NCBI GenBank assembly: GCA_903903985.1
Contig: CAIVAT010000118.1
Location: 26,176 to 90,175 of the forward strand
From: an uncultured Bacteroidales bacterium
Lineage (GTDB): Bacteria > Bacteroidota > Bacteroidia > Bacteroidales > FEN-979
DNA length: 64,000 nucleotides
Reading direction: 5' to 3'
Shown in pieces: positions 8,545 to 16,902 of the stretch (its first letter is position 1; every line of letters starts with the position of its first letter). Made by a program: the position numbers and the translations under genes. The notes under the pieces are model-generated. The model worked only from the letters and a program-made list of their open reading frames with translations, made no database searches and was not told the DNA's origin.

Positions 8545-10401
8545 ATGAGCAACGAGGAAACCTATACCGAAGACAGCATCCGGTCGCTGGAGTGGAGTGA
8601 GCACATCCGCCTTCGTCCGGGGATGTATATCGGGAAACTTGGCGACGGTTCTTCTCCGGATGATGGTATTTATGTGATGATCAAAGAGATTCTTGACAAC
8701 TCCATCGATGAGTTCGTCATGGGTTTTGGCAAGACCATTGAAGTGACCATCAAGGAACAGCTGGTTTGTGTGCGCGATTATGGCCGCGGCATCCCGTTGG
8801 GGAAAGTGGTTGACTGTGTTTCAAAGATAAACACCGGGGCCAAATATGATTCCAAGGTTTTTAAAAAGGCAGTAGGGTTGAACGGGGTTGGGTCCAAAGC
8901 GGTAAATGCCCTGTCATCCTATTTCAAGGTGCAGGCGATCCGCGAAGGCAGAACCCATATCGTGGAATTCCACCAGGGCGATGTGGCGCTGGATGATCCT
9001 GAAAAACCTGCGGAACTGAGGTCAGGCACCATTGTTACCTTTATGCCGGATGAGGAAATCTTTGGCAAATACCATTATATTCCCGAATATGTGCAGAAGA
9101 TGTTGTGGAATTATGTGTTCCTCAACAACGGCCTTACCATCATTTTCAACGGGGAGCGGTTTCATGCACAAAACGGATTGCTCGACCTGCTCAACAGTTA
9201 CATCGACACCACGGTCATTTATCCTGTCATCCATTTGCGCGACGGGGATTTTGAATGTGCCTTCACCCATTGCGAAATGTACGGCGAGGAATACTATTCC
9301 TTTGTCAACGGCCAGCACACCACCCAGGGTGGCACCCACCAGGCCTCCTTCCGTGAAGCGTTGGTGAAGACGATCCGCGATTTTTATAAAAAGGATTTCG
9401 ATACCAATGATATCAAAGCATCCCTGATCGCTGCGCTGAGCATCAAGGTACAGGATCCTGTTTTTGAATCACAGACAAAAACAAAACTCGGCTCCATCCA
9501 CGTTGAACCTGACGGCATAACCATCAGGAATTACATCATGGATATTGTCAAAAAACAGCTTGACAATTTCCTGCATATGAATCCCGATACGGCAGAAGCG
9601 CTGCTGCGTAAGATCATGCAAAGTGAAAAGGAACGCAAGGAGTGGGCCAACATCAAAAAAATCGCCAAGGAAAGTGTAAAAAAAGTCAGCCTTCACAACA
9701 AAAAATTGCGCGACTGCAGGATTCACTACAACAACCATGATGACCGCCGGTATGAGTCATCCATTTTCATCACCGAAGGCGACTCGGCAAGCGGCTCCAT
9801 CACCAAAGCCCGTGATGTGAATACCCAGGCCGTATTCAGCCTGAAGGGCAAGCCACTGAATTGCTTTGGATTAAGCAAACGGGTGGTATATGAAAATGAA
9901 GAATTCAACCTGCTCCAGGCCGCCCTGAACGTGGAGGAAGGATTGGAGAACCTTCGTTATAACTACGTGGTGGTTGCCACCGATGCCGATGTGGATGGCA
10001 TGCATATCCGGTTGCTGCTGCTCACTTTTTTCCTGCAGTTCTATCCCGACCTCGTTCGCAACGGGCATTTGTACATCCTTCAAACCCCGCTATTCCGGGT
10101 TCGCAACAAACAAAAAACCATCTATTGCTATTCGGAAGACGAAAAGCGCGCGGCCATGGATAAACTCGGGGCAAACCCTGAAATAACACGTTTCAAAGGG
10201 CTCGGAGAAATTTCACCCGATGAGTTCAAGTATTTTATTGCCAAAGATATTCGCCTCGACCCGGTCATCCTTACCAAAGATTCGGCGGTGCTGGATGTAC
10301 TGACCTTTTACATGGGGAAAAACACTCCGGAAAGGCAGAACTTCATCATCGACAATTTGAGGGTGGAAGCCGATATCCTGGAAGAGGCGTTGGTTCACTG
10401 A
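8545..10401 (+). CDS. parE: DNA topoisomerase IV subunit B
   Basis: 618 residues. The GHKL ATPase part has [10 protein letters not shown] at residues 24-33, [10 protein letters not shown] (metal and nucleotide site), DYGRGIP and [14 protein letters not shown]. The transducer domain follows. The Toprim domain has EGDSASGS near residue 412 and [11 protein letters not shown] near residue 477. These belong to type IIA topoisomerase B subunits, and the length and lack of a large insert favour ParE over GyrB. The enzyme decatenates and relaxes DNA with ParC. In many Bacteroidota parC follows directly; here the next 700 bases hold a palindrome and a pseudogene instead. Confidence 0.9.
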   Translation: MSNEETYTEDSIRSLEWSEHIRLRPGMYIGKLGDGSSPDDGIYVMIKEILDNSIDEFVMGFGKTIEVTIKEQLVCVRDYGRGIPLGKVVDCVSKINTGAKYDSKVFKKAVGLNGVGSKAVNALSSYFKVQAIREGRTHIVEFHQGDVALDDPEKPAELRSGTIVTFMPDEEIFGKYHYIPEYVQKMLWNYVFLNNGLTIIFNGERFHAQNGLLDLLNSYIDTTVIYPVIHLRDGDFECAFTHCEMYGEEYYSFVNGQHTTQGGTHQASFREALVKTIRDFYKKDFDTNDIKASLIAALSIKVQDPVFESQTKTKLGSIHVEPDGITIRNYIMDIVKKQLDNFLHMNPDTAEALLRKIMQSEKERKEWANIKKIAKESVKKVSLHNKKLRDCRIHYNNHDDRRYESSIFITEGDSASGSITKARDVNTQAVFSLKGKPLNCFGLSKRVVYENEEFNLLQAALNVEEGLENLRYNYVVVATDADVDGMHIRLLLLTFFLQFYPDLVRNGHLYILQTPLFRVRNKQKTIYCYSEDEKRAAMDKLGANPEITRFKGLGEISPDEFKYFIAKDIRLDPVILTKDSAVLDVLTFYMGKNTPERQNFIIDNLRVEADILEEALVH

Positions 10402-10422
10402 CCAATATTCAAATCCTTTTTT

Positions 10423-10468
10423 ACTGAATCTAAGCAGGTTTGCAAATGCCAACCTGCTTAGATTCAGT
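10423..10468. repeat. Perfect 18-base-pair inverted repeat after parE
   Basis: Left arm 10423-10440 (ACTGAATCTAAGCAGGTT) is exactly complementary to the right arm 10451-10468, with a ten-base loop. It starts 22 bases after the parE stop. There is no T-run after it on the plus strand, so it is not a textbook rho-independent terminator. It could still end or stabilise the parE transcript. Confidence 0.8.
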
Positions 10469-10536
10469 GATGCTGAGCGTTTGAGTTTGCAAATTCAACC
10501 AGGCGAAGTATAATTGGAAGGCCGGATGCAAATGGA

Positions 10537-10997
10537 TCAAAGCAACCCTGCGTTTTTCAGTATCTCAGAAAGTTTTGGCTGGGTTTTAGCGAAATCCACC
10601 AGAACGGCAACGATCCGCTGATCCTCCTTTTTCAATGGGGCCAAAGAGAGTTTGCGGTCTCAGAAAGCAAAACCGAAGATGCTTACCATCATGGTGGAAA
10701 AATACCGATGATGGCCCACAGAAAATTGAAAAGCTGGTCGAACCGGGCATTGATTTCCGATCGGAAACCTGTATATTGTTTACCGTCAGCTTCAAATTGT
10801 TTATTAACCGCTTCAAATTGTTTGTTAACTGCTTCAAACCTGATCGCCATTTCCGTTTGCAGGGCTTCTGCCTTCTGTTCAGTGCGAATGAGCCGGTCAC
10901 GGTCATCCAGGGTAAACGGAATCTCTTTTGCCGCCGCAAAGGCAATCGCTGGCATGAACGCTACTAAAAACAGGATAATTTTTTGAATTGTTTTCAT
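10537..10997 (-). pseudogene. Decayed secreted coiled-coil membrane protein
   Basis: The intact frame (ATG at 10995-10997) gives a signal peptide MKTIQKIILFLVAFMPAIA, then EIPFTLDDRDRLIRTEQ, heptad repeats (FEAVNKQ twice) and a membrane helix starting LFNFLWAIIGIF, and stops at 10689. Adding one base in the run of five A (plus strand) near 10700 continues the helix as STMMVSIFGFAF. An in-frame TGA follows where a Trp is expected, then DRKLSLAPLKKEDQ and AKTQPKLSEILKNAGLL up to a natural stop at 10537-10539. I recall Bacteroidota proteins with a signal peptide, coiled coil, one helix and a similar C-terminal tail. Two independent lesions make this a pseudogene, unless the bases are sequencing errors. 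The function is unknown. Confidence 0.75.
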
Positions 10998-11003
10998 TTT
11001 GTT

Positions 11004-11032
11004 CCGGATTAAAGTTTGACTGCTTAATCCGG
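11004..11032 (-). promoter_or_regulatory. Hairpin in the leader of the coiled-coil pseudogene
   Basis: CCGGATTAA at 11004-11012 pairs with TTAATCCGG at 11024-11032. The hairpin ends a few bases before the minus-strand ATG and lies between the promoter box and the start, where it could affect translation. Confidence 0.45.
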
Positions 11033-11041
11033 TTTCGGAAA

Positions 11042-11049
11042 CAAAAGTA
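11042..11049 (-). promoter_or_regulatory. -7 box of the coiled-coil pseudogene
   Basis: TACTTTTG on the minus strand fits TAnnTTTG. A TTG lies about 23 bases upstream. The promoter appears intact although the gene is broken. Confidence 0.5.
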
Positions 11050-11138
11050 ATGCAGAAAACGCGAGAAGTCAGCAACTTTTTTTCCTGGCATTATTGTTTA
11101 TTTGCCCGGCTCCATCCACTTCGTGATTTTCACTGTTT

Positions 11139-11723
11139 TTAACCTTTGTCATTCCGTTTCATCGGCCAAATCGCGGAGGAGTACTTCAAATTGGTTTCCC
11201 GCCGTTTGATGAGGTCTCTCAACTCAAAAAGCATGTCCTGGTTCACCTGCTGGGCCATCGGGATCACCCATTTCTTGGTATCGGCCATCATGTTTTTAAT
11301 ATAGTCCTTGTCAAAAATGTCGGGATGCAGGTCGGTGAGGTTGCTGATGCGGTCGGCACACTTTAATATTTTGGCTGAATCGGACCCCTCCAGGAGGATC
11401 CGTTTCAGGAACTCCTCTTTGGTTTCCGGTTTATGTCTGGTGACTTCAAGGACGAGTTCCAGCACTTTCTGCCCGTCTTTATCAATTGCCCTGATCTCAT
11501 CATAGGAAGTGCATTTCACATCTTCGATTAAATCATGTATCACGGCGGCTTTCAGCAATATGGCATCCATGTAATGATAATCAATCAGAATCGCAAGTGT
11601 GGCGAAGGCATGCCGGAACTGGTTTCCGCCAACATACCGTTTTACGCCGCGCAAAGCGGTGGCTTTCTGGAGATAAGGGGCAATGACCATTCCGGCAAGA
11701 ATGTCTTTTTCAAAATTTTCCAT
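11139..11723 (-). CDS. HD-domain hydrolase, small alarmone hydrolase-like (SpoT/Mesh1 HD fold)
   Basis: 194 residues. The metal-binding pattern of RelA/SpoT-type hydrolases is present in order: a His in FRHAFATLAIL (near residue 34), HDLIED near residue 63, and CADRISNLTDL near residue 123. No synthetase, TGS or ACT domain follows, and the length matches free-standing alarmone hydrolases such as Mesh1. It could remove the 3'-pyrophosphate from (p)ppGpp or act on another nucleotide; sequence alone does not settle this. It overlaps the end of nnr by 14 bases on the same strand, so the two are probably cotranscribed. Confidence 0.7.
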   Translation of the reverse strand: MENFEKDILAGMVIAPYLQKATALRGVKRYVGGNQFRHAFATLAILIDYHYMDAILLKAAVIHDLIEDVKCTSYDEIRAIDKDGQKVLELVLEVTRHKPETKEEFLKRILLEGSDSAKILKCADRISNLTDLHPDIFDKDYIKNMMADTKKWVIPMAQQVNQDMLFELRDLIKRRETNLKYSSAIWPMKRNDKG

Positions 11724-13242
11724 AAAGTGATTGAAATGATTTTCCCAGGTTAGTAATGATATCGCTTGCTATCAATGCTTCAAAGCCTTGTTCTTTCAAT
11801 GCATGATCACCAGCCAGGCCATGGATGTAAACACCCAGGAGGCACGATTCAAGTGATGTGTATCCCTGTGCCATGAGTCCGGCAATGATCCCTGTGAGAA
11901 CATCCCCGCTTCCACCGGTTGCCATGCCCGGATTTCCGGTTGTGTTGAAGTAACACCGGCCATCAGGCGTTGTCACTGCCGTGTGGGCTCCTTTCAATAC
12001 CACAAAGCATTGATGCCTGAATGAGAAATCGCGTTGAATCCGGTTTCTGTCAAAATTGTTGCTGCTTGTTCCCGCAAGCCGCTCAAATTCCTTCGGGTGA
12101 GGCGTGAAGACCGACCCTTTGGGTAAAAAGCCCAGCCATGTTTTGTTTTCTCCAAGGATATTGATGGCATCAGCATCAAAAAGAATGGGGATCCTGGCAT
12201 GTTGGATCATTATTTTCAAGGCATTGGCGGTTCGCAGTGAAGTACCAATCCCCGGACCGATGGCAATGGAGGAATAGTTTGATAAATCGTCAGGTGCCGC
12301 CGAATAATGATCCTCATCCGGATCGATTGAGAGCATTGCCTCCGGCGCGGCAGTTTGCAGGATGGTCATCCCCGATTTTGGAATCCGCATGGTGACCAGC
12401 CCCGGACCAGAGCGCAGACAGGCCCTGGCCGACAACACGGCTGCACCCATTTTCCCGGCAGAGCCGGCAATGATCAATGCGTGGCCGAATGTTCCTTTGT
12501 GCGAATATTTATTGCGTTTTTTCAGGATCATGGCTGCGTCAGCCTCTTCCAGCATGAAATTCTGAACGGAGGCCGAGTCGATGAAATCCTGGCTTAGGCC
12601 AATATCGAGCATTTGCCAGTTTCCGATAAAAGCGTCGTTCTCCGGAAAGAAAAAGGCCAGTTTTGGCGGAGCAAAAGTGAGGGTATGGTCTGCGTGGATC
12701 ACCAGGTGCGCGAGCGTTGTCTGGGTCGTGGTATCGCAAAACAGTCCCGAAGGCACATCAATGGCCACCACCCTGGCGCTGCTGGTGTTGATATGATGTA
12801 TGACCGACGACACCAAACCATCCGCAGGCCGCATCAGCCCGTTTCCCAAAACAGCATCAATGACGACATCTGTTTCAGCAATGACCGGAAGATCCTTTGA
12901 ATCCTTCATCAGCCTGCATTCCTGCATTCCTACATCCGTGCATTCGTGCATTCGCTGAAAATTGATGCTGCATGCGGGCGACATCTTTTCAGGGGGCGAA
13001 AGGTAAAATACCGCTGTCGGGAATCCCGCTTTGTGCATCATGCGCGCGATGGCAAACCCATCGCCGCCATTGTTCCCGGAGCCGCAGAAAACCTTGATTT
13101 GCTGATCGGCGGAAAGATGGTCTTTCAGCCATTCAAAACAAGCCTTTGCAGCACGTTCCATCAGGTCGATGTCGGCAATCGGCTCATTGATAATGGTATA
13201 GGCGTCTGCTTCCCGGATCAGCGGAACAGGTAATATTTTCAT
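11710..13242 (-). CDS. nnr: Bifunctional NAD(P)H-hydrate epimerase / ADP-dependent dehydratase
   Basis: 510 residues, the normal length for the fused enzyme. The N-terminal YjeF_N epimerase domain (1 to about 225) has GSGNNGGDGFAIARM near residue 55. The C-terminal ribokinase-like dehydratase domain (about 235-505) has VFTPHPKEFERLAG near residue 377 and GGSGDVLTGIIAGLMAQG near residue 437. Together they repair hydrated NADH and NADPH. An odd loop near residues 97-109 (HECTDVGMQEC) is encoded by an 8-base tandem repeat at 12915-12954. The HD-domain gene follows with overlap. Confidence 0.93.
   Translation of the reverse strand: MKILPVPLIREADAYTIINEPIADIDLMERAAKACFEWLKDHLSADQQIKVFCGSGNNGGDGFAIARMMHKAGFPTAVFYLSPPEKMSPACSINFQRMHECTDVGMQECRLMKDSKDLPVIAETDVVIDAVLGNGLMRPADGLVSSVIHHINTSSARVVAIDVPSGLFCDTTTQTTLAHLVIHADHTLTFAPPKLAFFFPENDAFIGNWQMLDIGLSQDFIDSASVQNFMLEEADAAMILKKRNKYSHKGTFGHALIIAGSAGKMGAAVLSARACLRSGPGLVTMRIPKSGMTILQTAAPEAMLSIDPDEDHYSAAPDDLSNYSSIAIGPGIGTSLRTANALKIMIQHARIPILFDADAINILGENKTWLGFLPKGSVFTPHPKEFERLAGTSSNNFDRNRIQRDFSFRHQCFVVLKGAHTAVTTPDGRCYFNTTGNPGMATGGSGDVLTGIIAGLMAQGYTSLESCLLGVYIHGLAGDHALKEQGFEALIASDIITNLGKSFQSLYGKF
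12915..12954. repeat. 8-base tandem repeat inside nnr
   Basis: Five consecutive 8-base units: TGCATTCC twice, TACATCCG, then TGCATTCG twice (plus strand). The tract is 40 bases long yet the nnr frame continues through it. It encodes a Cys/His/Met-rich loop in the epimerase domain. Confidence 0.8.
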
Positions 13243-13274
13243 GCTGAATAAAAAAGTAAAGATACACGATTATT

Positions 13275-14222
13275 TTAATAATAAAATGCGTATGCCTTAA
13301 ATTGACCAAGTGTATTGTATTCCAGTGTTGGCGAAGGGATCTTGATAAAACTCAGTACATTGAAGATCACTTTCAATACTTTTGATTTCACAGGGATACG
13401 GGTAAGGTCAACATCCAAGGAGAGGAAAAACTGTCGATACCTTGTAAATTCAGTTGCCGGGTGGCTGCCTTGTCCGGCCGGGTTGCTGAACCCGCCGGTC
13501 ATGCCTTCAGCGCCATACCCGACGGCAATGTTCAGCCATTTCGGAAATTTCGACCGCCCTGGAAGGAAGGAAGAGATGTTCCCTGAAATCCAGTAGGAGT
13601 GCCCGTTATAATCTTTCACCATCTGCTGGATCAGGTTATCGCCCAGTAAATCAGGCCTGTACTGAGCAAATTGTGTTTGATGGAATGAGTATTTCAACGA
13701 GAACCGCTGTTCATGCCATCCCAACTGCTGACCGATGAAGATCATGCTGCCCAGGGTGTTCGCAGTCAAGTCACCAAGGGAAAAGCCCCATTCCGACGAA
13801 AATCCGTCGAGGATTTCGATGTTCATCATATAGGCAAACCCAAGCAGCCCCCCAAACCATGCCGCTTTTTTCTCTTTTACGCCCGACCATCGGTAGGTGA
13901 AATAACCGATCCTGCTGATGTAGTAAGAGGTGACCCCATGGCCGCATTTATCCGTTTGCATCCATTCATTGTCGTCGTTGAACAGGTGGAATGACGATTG
14001 GGGGTAATCATGGTACCATGCAAAATACAATCCCGTGAGTGACGCTACGTACAAGGTACCCTGGGCAGCGAGAACGCCTGTCAGCCGTGCCTTGTGGATC
14101 GTATCGGATTCCCGGTTCAATGAATCCGGCGATTGGGCATTCAGCAGTGGCCGGCATGCAAGGCATAGCAGCATCAGGGTACAGCCAAGCCGGATCCGCC
14201 GGATTTTTCCTGCGGCATTCAC
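13275..14222 (-). CDS. DUF2279 family envelope protein
   Basis: 315 residues with an N-terminal signal segment (LGCTLMLLCLACRPLLNAQ). The central region TDKCGHGVTSYYISRIGYF, then EILDGFSSEWGFSLGDLTANTLGS, is the DUF2279 (YfiM-like) core. The C-terminal third (GNISSFLPGRSKFPKWLNIAVGYG and SLDVDLTRIP) has beta-barrel-like strands, suggesting an outer-membrane or periplasmic location. It overlaps mltG by four bases (ATGA), so the two are translationally coupled. The function is unknown; coupling to a peptidoglycan enzyme hints at cell-wall work. Confidence 0.78.
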   Translation of the reverse strand: MNAAGKIRRIRLGCTLMLLCLACRPLLNAQSPDSLNRESDTIHKARLTGVLAAQGTLYVASLTGLYFAWYHDYPQSSFHLFNDDNEWMQTDKCGHGVTSYYISRIGYFTYRWSGVKEKKAAWFGGLLGFAYMMNIEILDGFSSEWGFSLGDLTANTLGSMIFIGQQLGWHEQRFSLKYSFHQTQFAQYRPDLLGDNLIQQMVKDYNGHSYWISGNISSFLPGRSKFPKWLNIAVGYGAEGMTGGFSNPAGQGSHPATEFTRYRQFFLSLDVDLTRIPVKSKVLKVIFNVLSFIKIPSPTLEYNTLGQFKAYAFYY

Positions 14223-15298
14223 CGGATATTCATTTTGTTCAGCGCCTGCTGATACCTTTTTGCATTTCGGTTATGTTCTTCAAGGGTCGTTGCGAAATTG
14301 TGGTAACCCGACAAATCCTCCTTTGCGCAGAAATAGTAGAAGGAATGGTTTGCTGCATGCAGTACCGCGTCGACCGAGGCAACAGACGGCAGGCAGATCG
14401 GACCAGGTGGCAGCCCTGCATGGAGATAAGTGTTGTAGGGGGAAATAATTTCGGTATGTGCCTTAAGGACCCGTTTGATGCGATAATCGTTCCAGGCAAA
14501 AATTACTGTCGGGTCGGCCTGAAGCGGGATCTGTTTCTTCAGCCGGTTCAGGTATACCCCAGCGATGGAAGGTTTCTCCTGGTTTTTATTGCTCTCTTTT
14601 TCCACGATCGAAGCCAGGGTGACCACTTCTTCAACCGTCAGGCGCAAAGAATCGGCGAGGTGTTTCCGATAGGGATCCCAGAAATGGTTGTATTCATCCT
14701 GCATCCTTTTAAAGAGCTGGTCTCCCGAGGTATTCCAGAAAAAATCATAAGTGTCGGGAATAAAAAGAACCAGGAGCGTGGAAGGGGAGAGATGAAACCG
14801 GGCAAGGTAGGCAGCATCATGAAATAGTTTACAAAGCTGCACCGAATCAACCTCCAGTTGCCTGCCGATTTTACCTGCAAGATCTTCACTTGTCCTCAGG
14901 TTTTGAATGACAATGCGAACCGGTTCCTGTTTTCCTGAACGTAGGAGGTTGACAAGTGCATTGTTTCGCATTCCGTTGATAAGCCGGTACCTTCCGGGCT
15001 TGACAAGGCGGTTGTAATGCTTGCGCATCGACAGCCATTCGAATGAACCGGGATCGGTAAGATATTCTTTTTTTACCAGAGAATCTTTAACTGCCCGGAA
15101 TGTTGAGCCTGTTTTGATATAGAAGTAAGTGGTCTTTTTTCCATGGAGACTGATCACCGGTTTGGTGATCCTTAAGTAAAACCAGGCTATTGCAATCATA
15201 ACAAGAATAGCAGCAACTCCGGAACCTATCAAGGTAATCTGAATTCCGGAAAGACGGCGTTTGGGTTGTTGGTTGGTTTGGAAAGCCTCGTTAGCCAT
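14219..15298 (-). CDS. mltG: Endolytic murein transglycosylase MltG
   Basis: 359 residues. One membrane helix at about 20-45 (ITLIGSGVAAILVMIAIAWF) anchors the protein, with the catalytic domain in the periplasm. The YceG signature includes LASIVEKES near residue 222, whose Glu is the catalytic residue, followed by VYLNRLKKQIPLQADPTV and YNTYLHAGLPPGPICLPS. MltG cuts nascent glycan strands and sets their length. Neighbours are a GNAT gene upstream (eight-base overlap) and the DUF2279 gene downstream (four-base overlap). Confidence 0.93.
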   Translation of the reverse strand: MANEAFQTNQQPKRRLSGIQITLIGSGVAAILVMIAIAWFYLRITKPVISLHGKKTTYFYIKTGSTFRAVKDSLVKKEYLTDPGSFEWLSMRKHYNRLVKPGRYRLINGMRNNALVNLLRSGKQEPVRIVIQNLRTSEDLAGKIGRQLEVDSVQLCKLFHDAAYLARFHLSPSTLLVLFIPDTYDFFWNTSGDQLFKRMQDEYNHFWDPYRKHLADSLRLTVEEVVTLASIVEKESNKNQEKPSIAGVYLNRLKKQIPLQADPTVIFAWNDYRIKRVLKAHTEIISPYNTYLHAGLPPGPICLPSVASVDAVLHAANHSFYYFCAKEDLSGYHNFATTLEEHNRNAKRYQQALNKMNIR

Positions 15299-15857
15299 GA
15301 TGGTTGATCAGTTGAAACATCGCTTCCGCCTTCCATTGCTGTCCATCAAAGATCCAATCCTTTTTTATCCCGCATTTCACAAAACCAAGTTTTTCAAATA
15401 AATGCAGGCTGGAGGTATTATCAGGAGAAATATTGCAATACAGCTGGTGGAGTTGAAGTGTGCCAAATGCATACCGGATAAAAATTTCCATGGCTTCAAA
15501 GGCATACCCCTTTTGGCGGTATGGCTCCAGAATCAATATCCCAATGCCTGCCCGGTGATGATATGGATCAAAATCGAACAGATCGATCGTTCCCGCCGGC
15601 ATTTCTCCAGATCCCATCTCTACCAGGTCGACCATCAGGCGCAATTGCCTTGATGCAAAAATGTCGTTTTGGGTATTCAACACAAGTTCTTCCATCTGAA
15701 ACCGTGAAAAAGGGGACAGCGTATTGCTTACATTCCAAACAGACGGGTCATTTTCCCAGGTGTACAACAAGTCAACATCGCCGGGTTCAAGTGCACGCAA
15801 CTTGACATGGATGCCGGTAAGAGTGGTGTTTAGCATGGGGTATGAATTATAAGTCAC
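15291..15857 (-). CDS. GNAT-family N-acetyltransferase (RimJ/RimL/SpeG-like)
   Basis: 188 residues; an internal ATG at 15834-15836 giving MLNTTLTGIHVKLRALEPGD is an equally good start. The acceptor part has RALEPGDVDLLYTWENDP. The acetyl-CoA part has GIGILILEPYRQKGYAFEAM near residue 118 (Q/R-x-x-G-x-A pattern) and the C-terminal NTSSLHLFEKLGFVKCG. The substrate could be a protein N-terminus, a polyamine or another amine. It overlaps mltG by eight bases. A 64-base minisatellite lies just upstream at 15875-15938. Confidence 0.85.
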   Translation of the reverse strand: MTYNSYPMLNTTLTGIHVKLRALEPGDVDLLYTWENDPSVWNVSNTLSPFSRFQMEELVLNTQNDIFASRQLRLMVDLVEMGSGEMPAGTIDLFDFDPYHHRAGIGILILEPYRQKGYAFEAMEIFIRYAFGTLQLHQLYCNISPDNTSSLHLFEKLGFVKCGIKKDWIFDGQQWKAEAMFQLINHHG

Positions 15858-15874
15858 AGATTTTTAGAGTCGTA

Positions 15875-15938
15875 GGGTAACAGGGTAACAGGGTAACAGG
15901 GTAACAAGGTAACAGGGTAACAGGGTAACAGGGTAACA
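15875..15938. repeat. Minisatellite, eight copies of GGGTAACA
   Basis: Eight uninterrupted 8-base units; seven are exact and the fifth reads AGGTAACA. It fills the gap between dapF and the GNAT gene. The same unit recurs at 20791-20870. Confidence 0.95.
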
Positions 15939-15987
15939 TGAGCCATACCTGCATTGTTTGTATTGTCTTCATTGTCCGCCATGCTGG

Positions 15988-16773
15988 TTATACCTGGATC
16001 TCTCCATTGTAAACGAACTTTGCCGGTCCTTCAAGCCATATTTGCTCGAATGACATTCCCGTTTGCAAGAAGCTTACCTGCAGCGACCCGCCCGGCGTTT
16101 TAATCTGATAAACACCTTTACTGTTTCCGATTTTAAATGCTGTTGCGATGGCAGCGGCTGTAACTCCTGTGCCGCAGGAAAGGGTTTCATTTTCAACACC
16201 GCGTTCATAGGTTCTTACAAACAAAAACTCGTCCTGTAATTCTGCAAAATCAACGTTGGTGCCTCCGGGCAAAAACCGGGCGTCATTGCGCAGCACCTTG
16301 CCCATATTGAATACATCAGCGGAGGCGGCATCTTTTACAAATTTCACAAAATGGGGTGATCCGGTATCTATAAACAGCCCGTCTTCATATATTTTTCCGA
16401 TCCGGGTATCTTTCATTCTGATCCTGTAGGTCACATCCAACGGGTTTTCAACAGCTTGCGCTTCATGCATTCCATCCACCGCCCAAAAGCGGGCCGCAAC
16501 ATCGACCATGCCAAGGGATTTTGCATAGGCGGTCATGCACCTTCCGCCATTTCCGCACATGGTACTCTCATTCCCATCAGCATTGTAATACGTCATTGCA
16601 AAGTCGAACCCGCTCTTCTCCGAAAGCAGCATCAATCCATCGGCTCCGATTCCGAAATGCCGGTTGCAAAGGAAGGATACCTGGGCTGTTGTTGGTTTCC
16701 AGTGGTTCAGCCGGTTGTCAGCAATGATAAAATCATTGCCCGTTCCATGGTATTTTGAAAAAGAAAGTTTCAT
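15988..16773 (-). CDS. dapF: Diaminopimelate epimerase
   Basis: 261 residues from the ATG at 16771-16773, where KYHGTGNDF begins the conserved N-terminus; a start 17 codons earlier adds only unconserved sequence. The two catalytic cysteines sit in MCGNGGRCM near residue 75 and in SCGTGVTAAA near residue 209. It converts LL- to meso-diaminopimelate for lysine and peptidoglycan synthesis in the cytoplasm. It is divergent from the Omp85-type gene. Confidence 0.94.
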   Translation of the reverse strand: MKLSFSKYHGTGNDFIIADNRLNHWKPTTAQVSFLCNRHFGIGADGLMLLSEKSGFDFAMTYYNADGNESTMCGNGGRCMTAYAKSLGMVDVAARFWAVDGMHEAQAVENPLDVTYRIRMKDTRIGKIYEDGLFIDTGSPHFVKFVKDAASADVFNMGKVLRNDARFLPGGTNVDFAELQDEFLFVRTYERGVENETLSCGTGVTAAAIATAFKIGNSKGVYQIKTPGGSLQVSFLQTGMSFEQIWLEGPAKFVYNGEIQV

Positions 16774-16887
16774 ACGTTCTTGCGTTTGCAAAGCTAACGA
16801 AAAGCAAAGATAAATCATCTGCATTCACGATGACCCGATCAAATCGGTTTTGCTGTCGCGTGCATCCGAAGGTTTAGGATATTTTAT

Positions 16888-16895
16888 TACTTTTG
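16888..16895 (+). promoter_or_regulatory. -7 box close to the start of the Omp85-type gene
   Basis: TACTTTTG fits TAnnTTTG and ends seven bases before the ATG at 16903, so the leader is at most a few bases long. Confidence 0.5.
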
Positions 16896-16902
16896 ACAGC
16901 CT

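Noticed and set aside
15875..15938. Short direct repeats considered as a CRISPR array
   Set aside because: The units are contiguous 8-mers without spacers, and there are no cas genes in the window.
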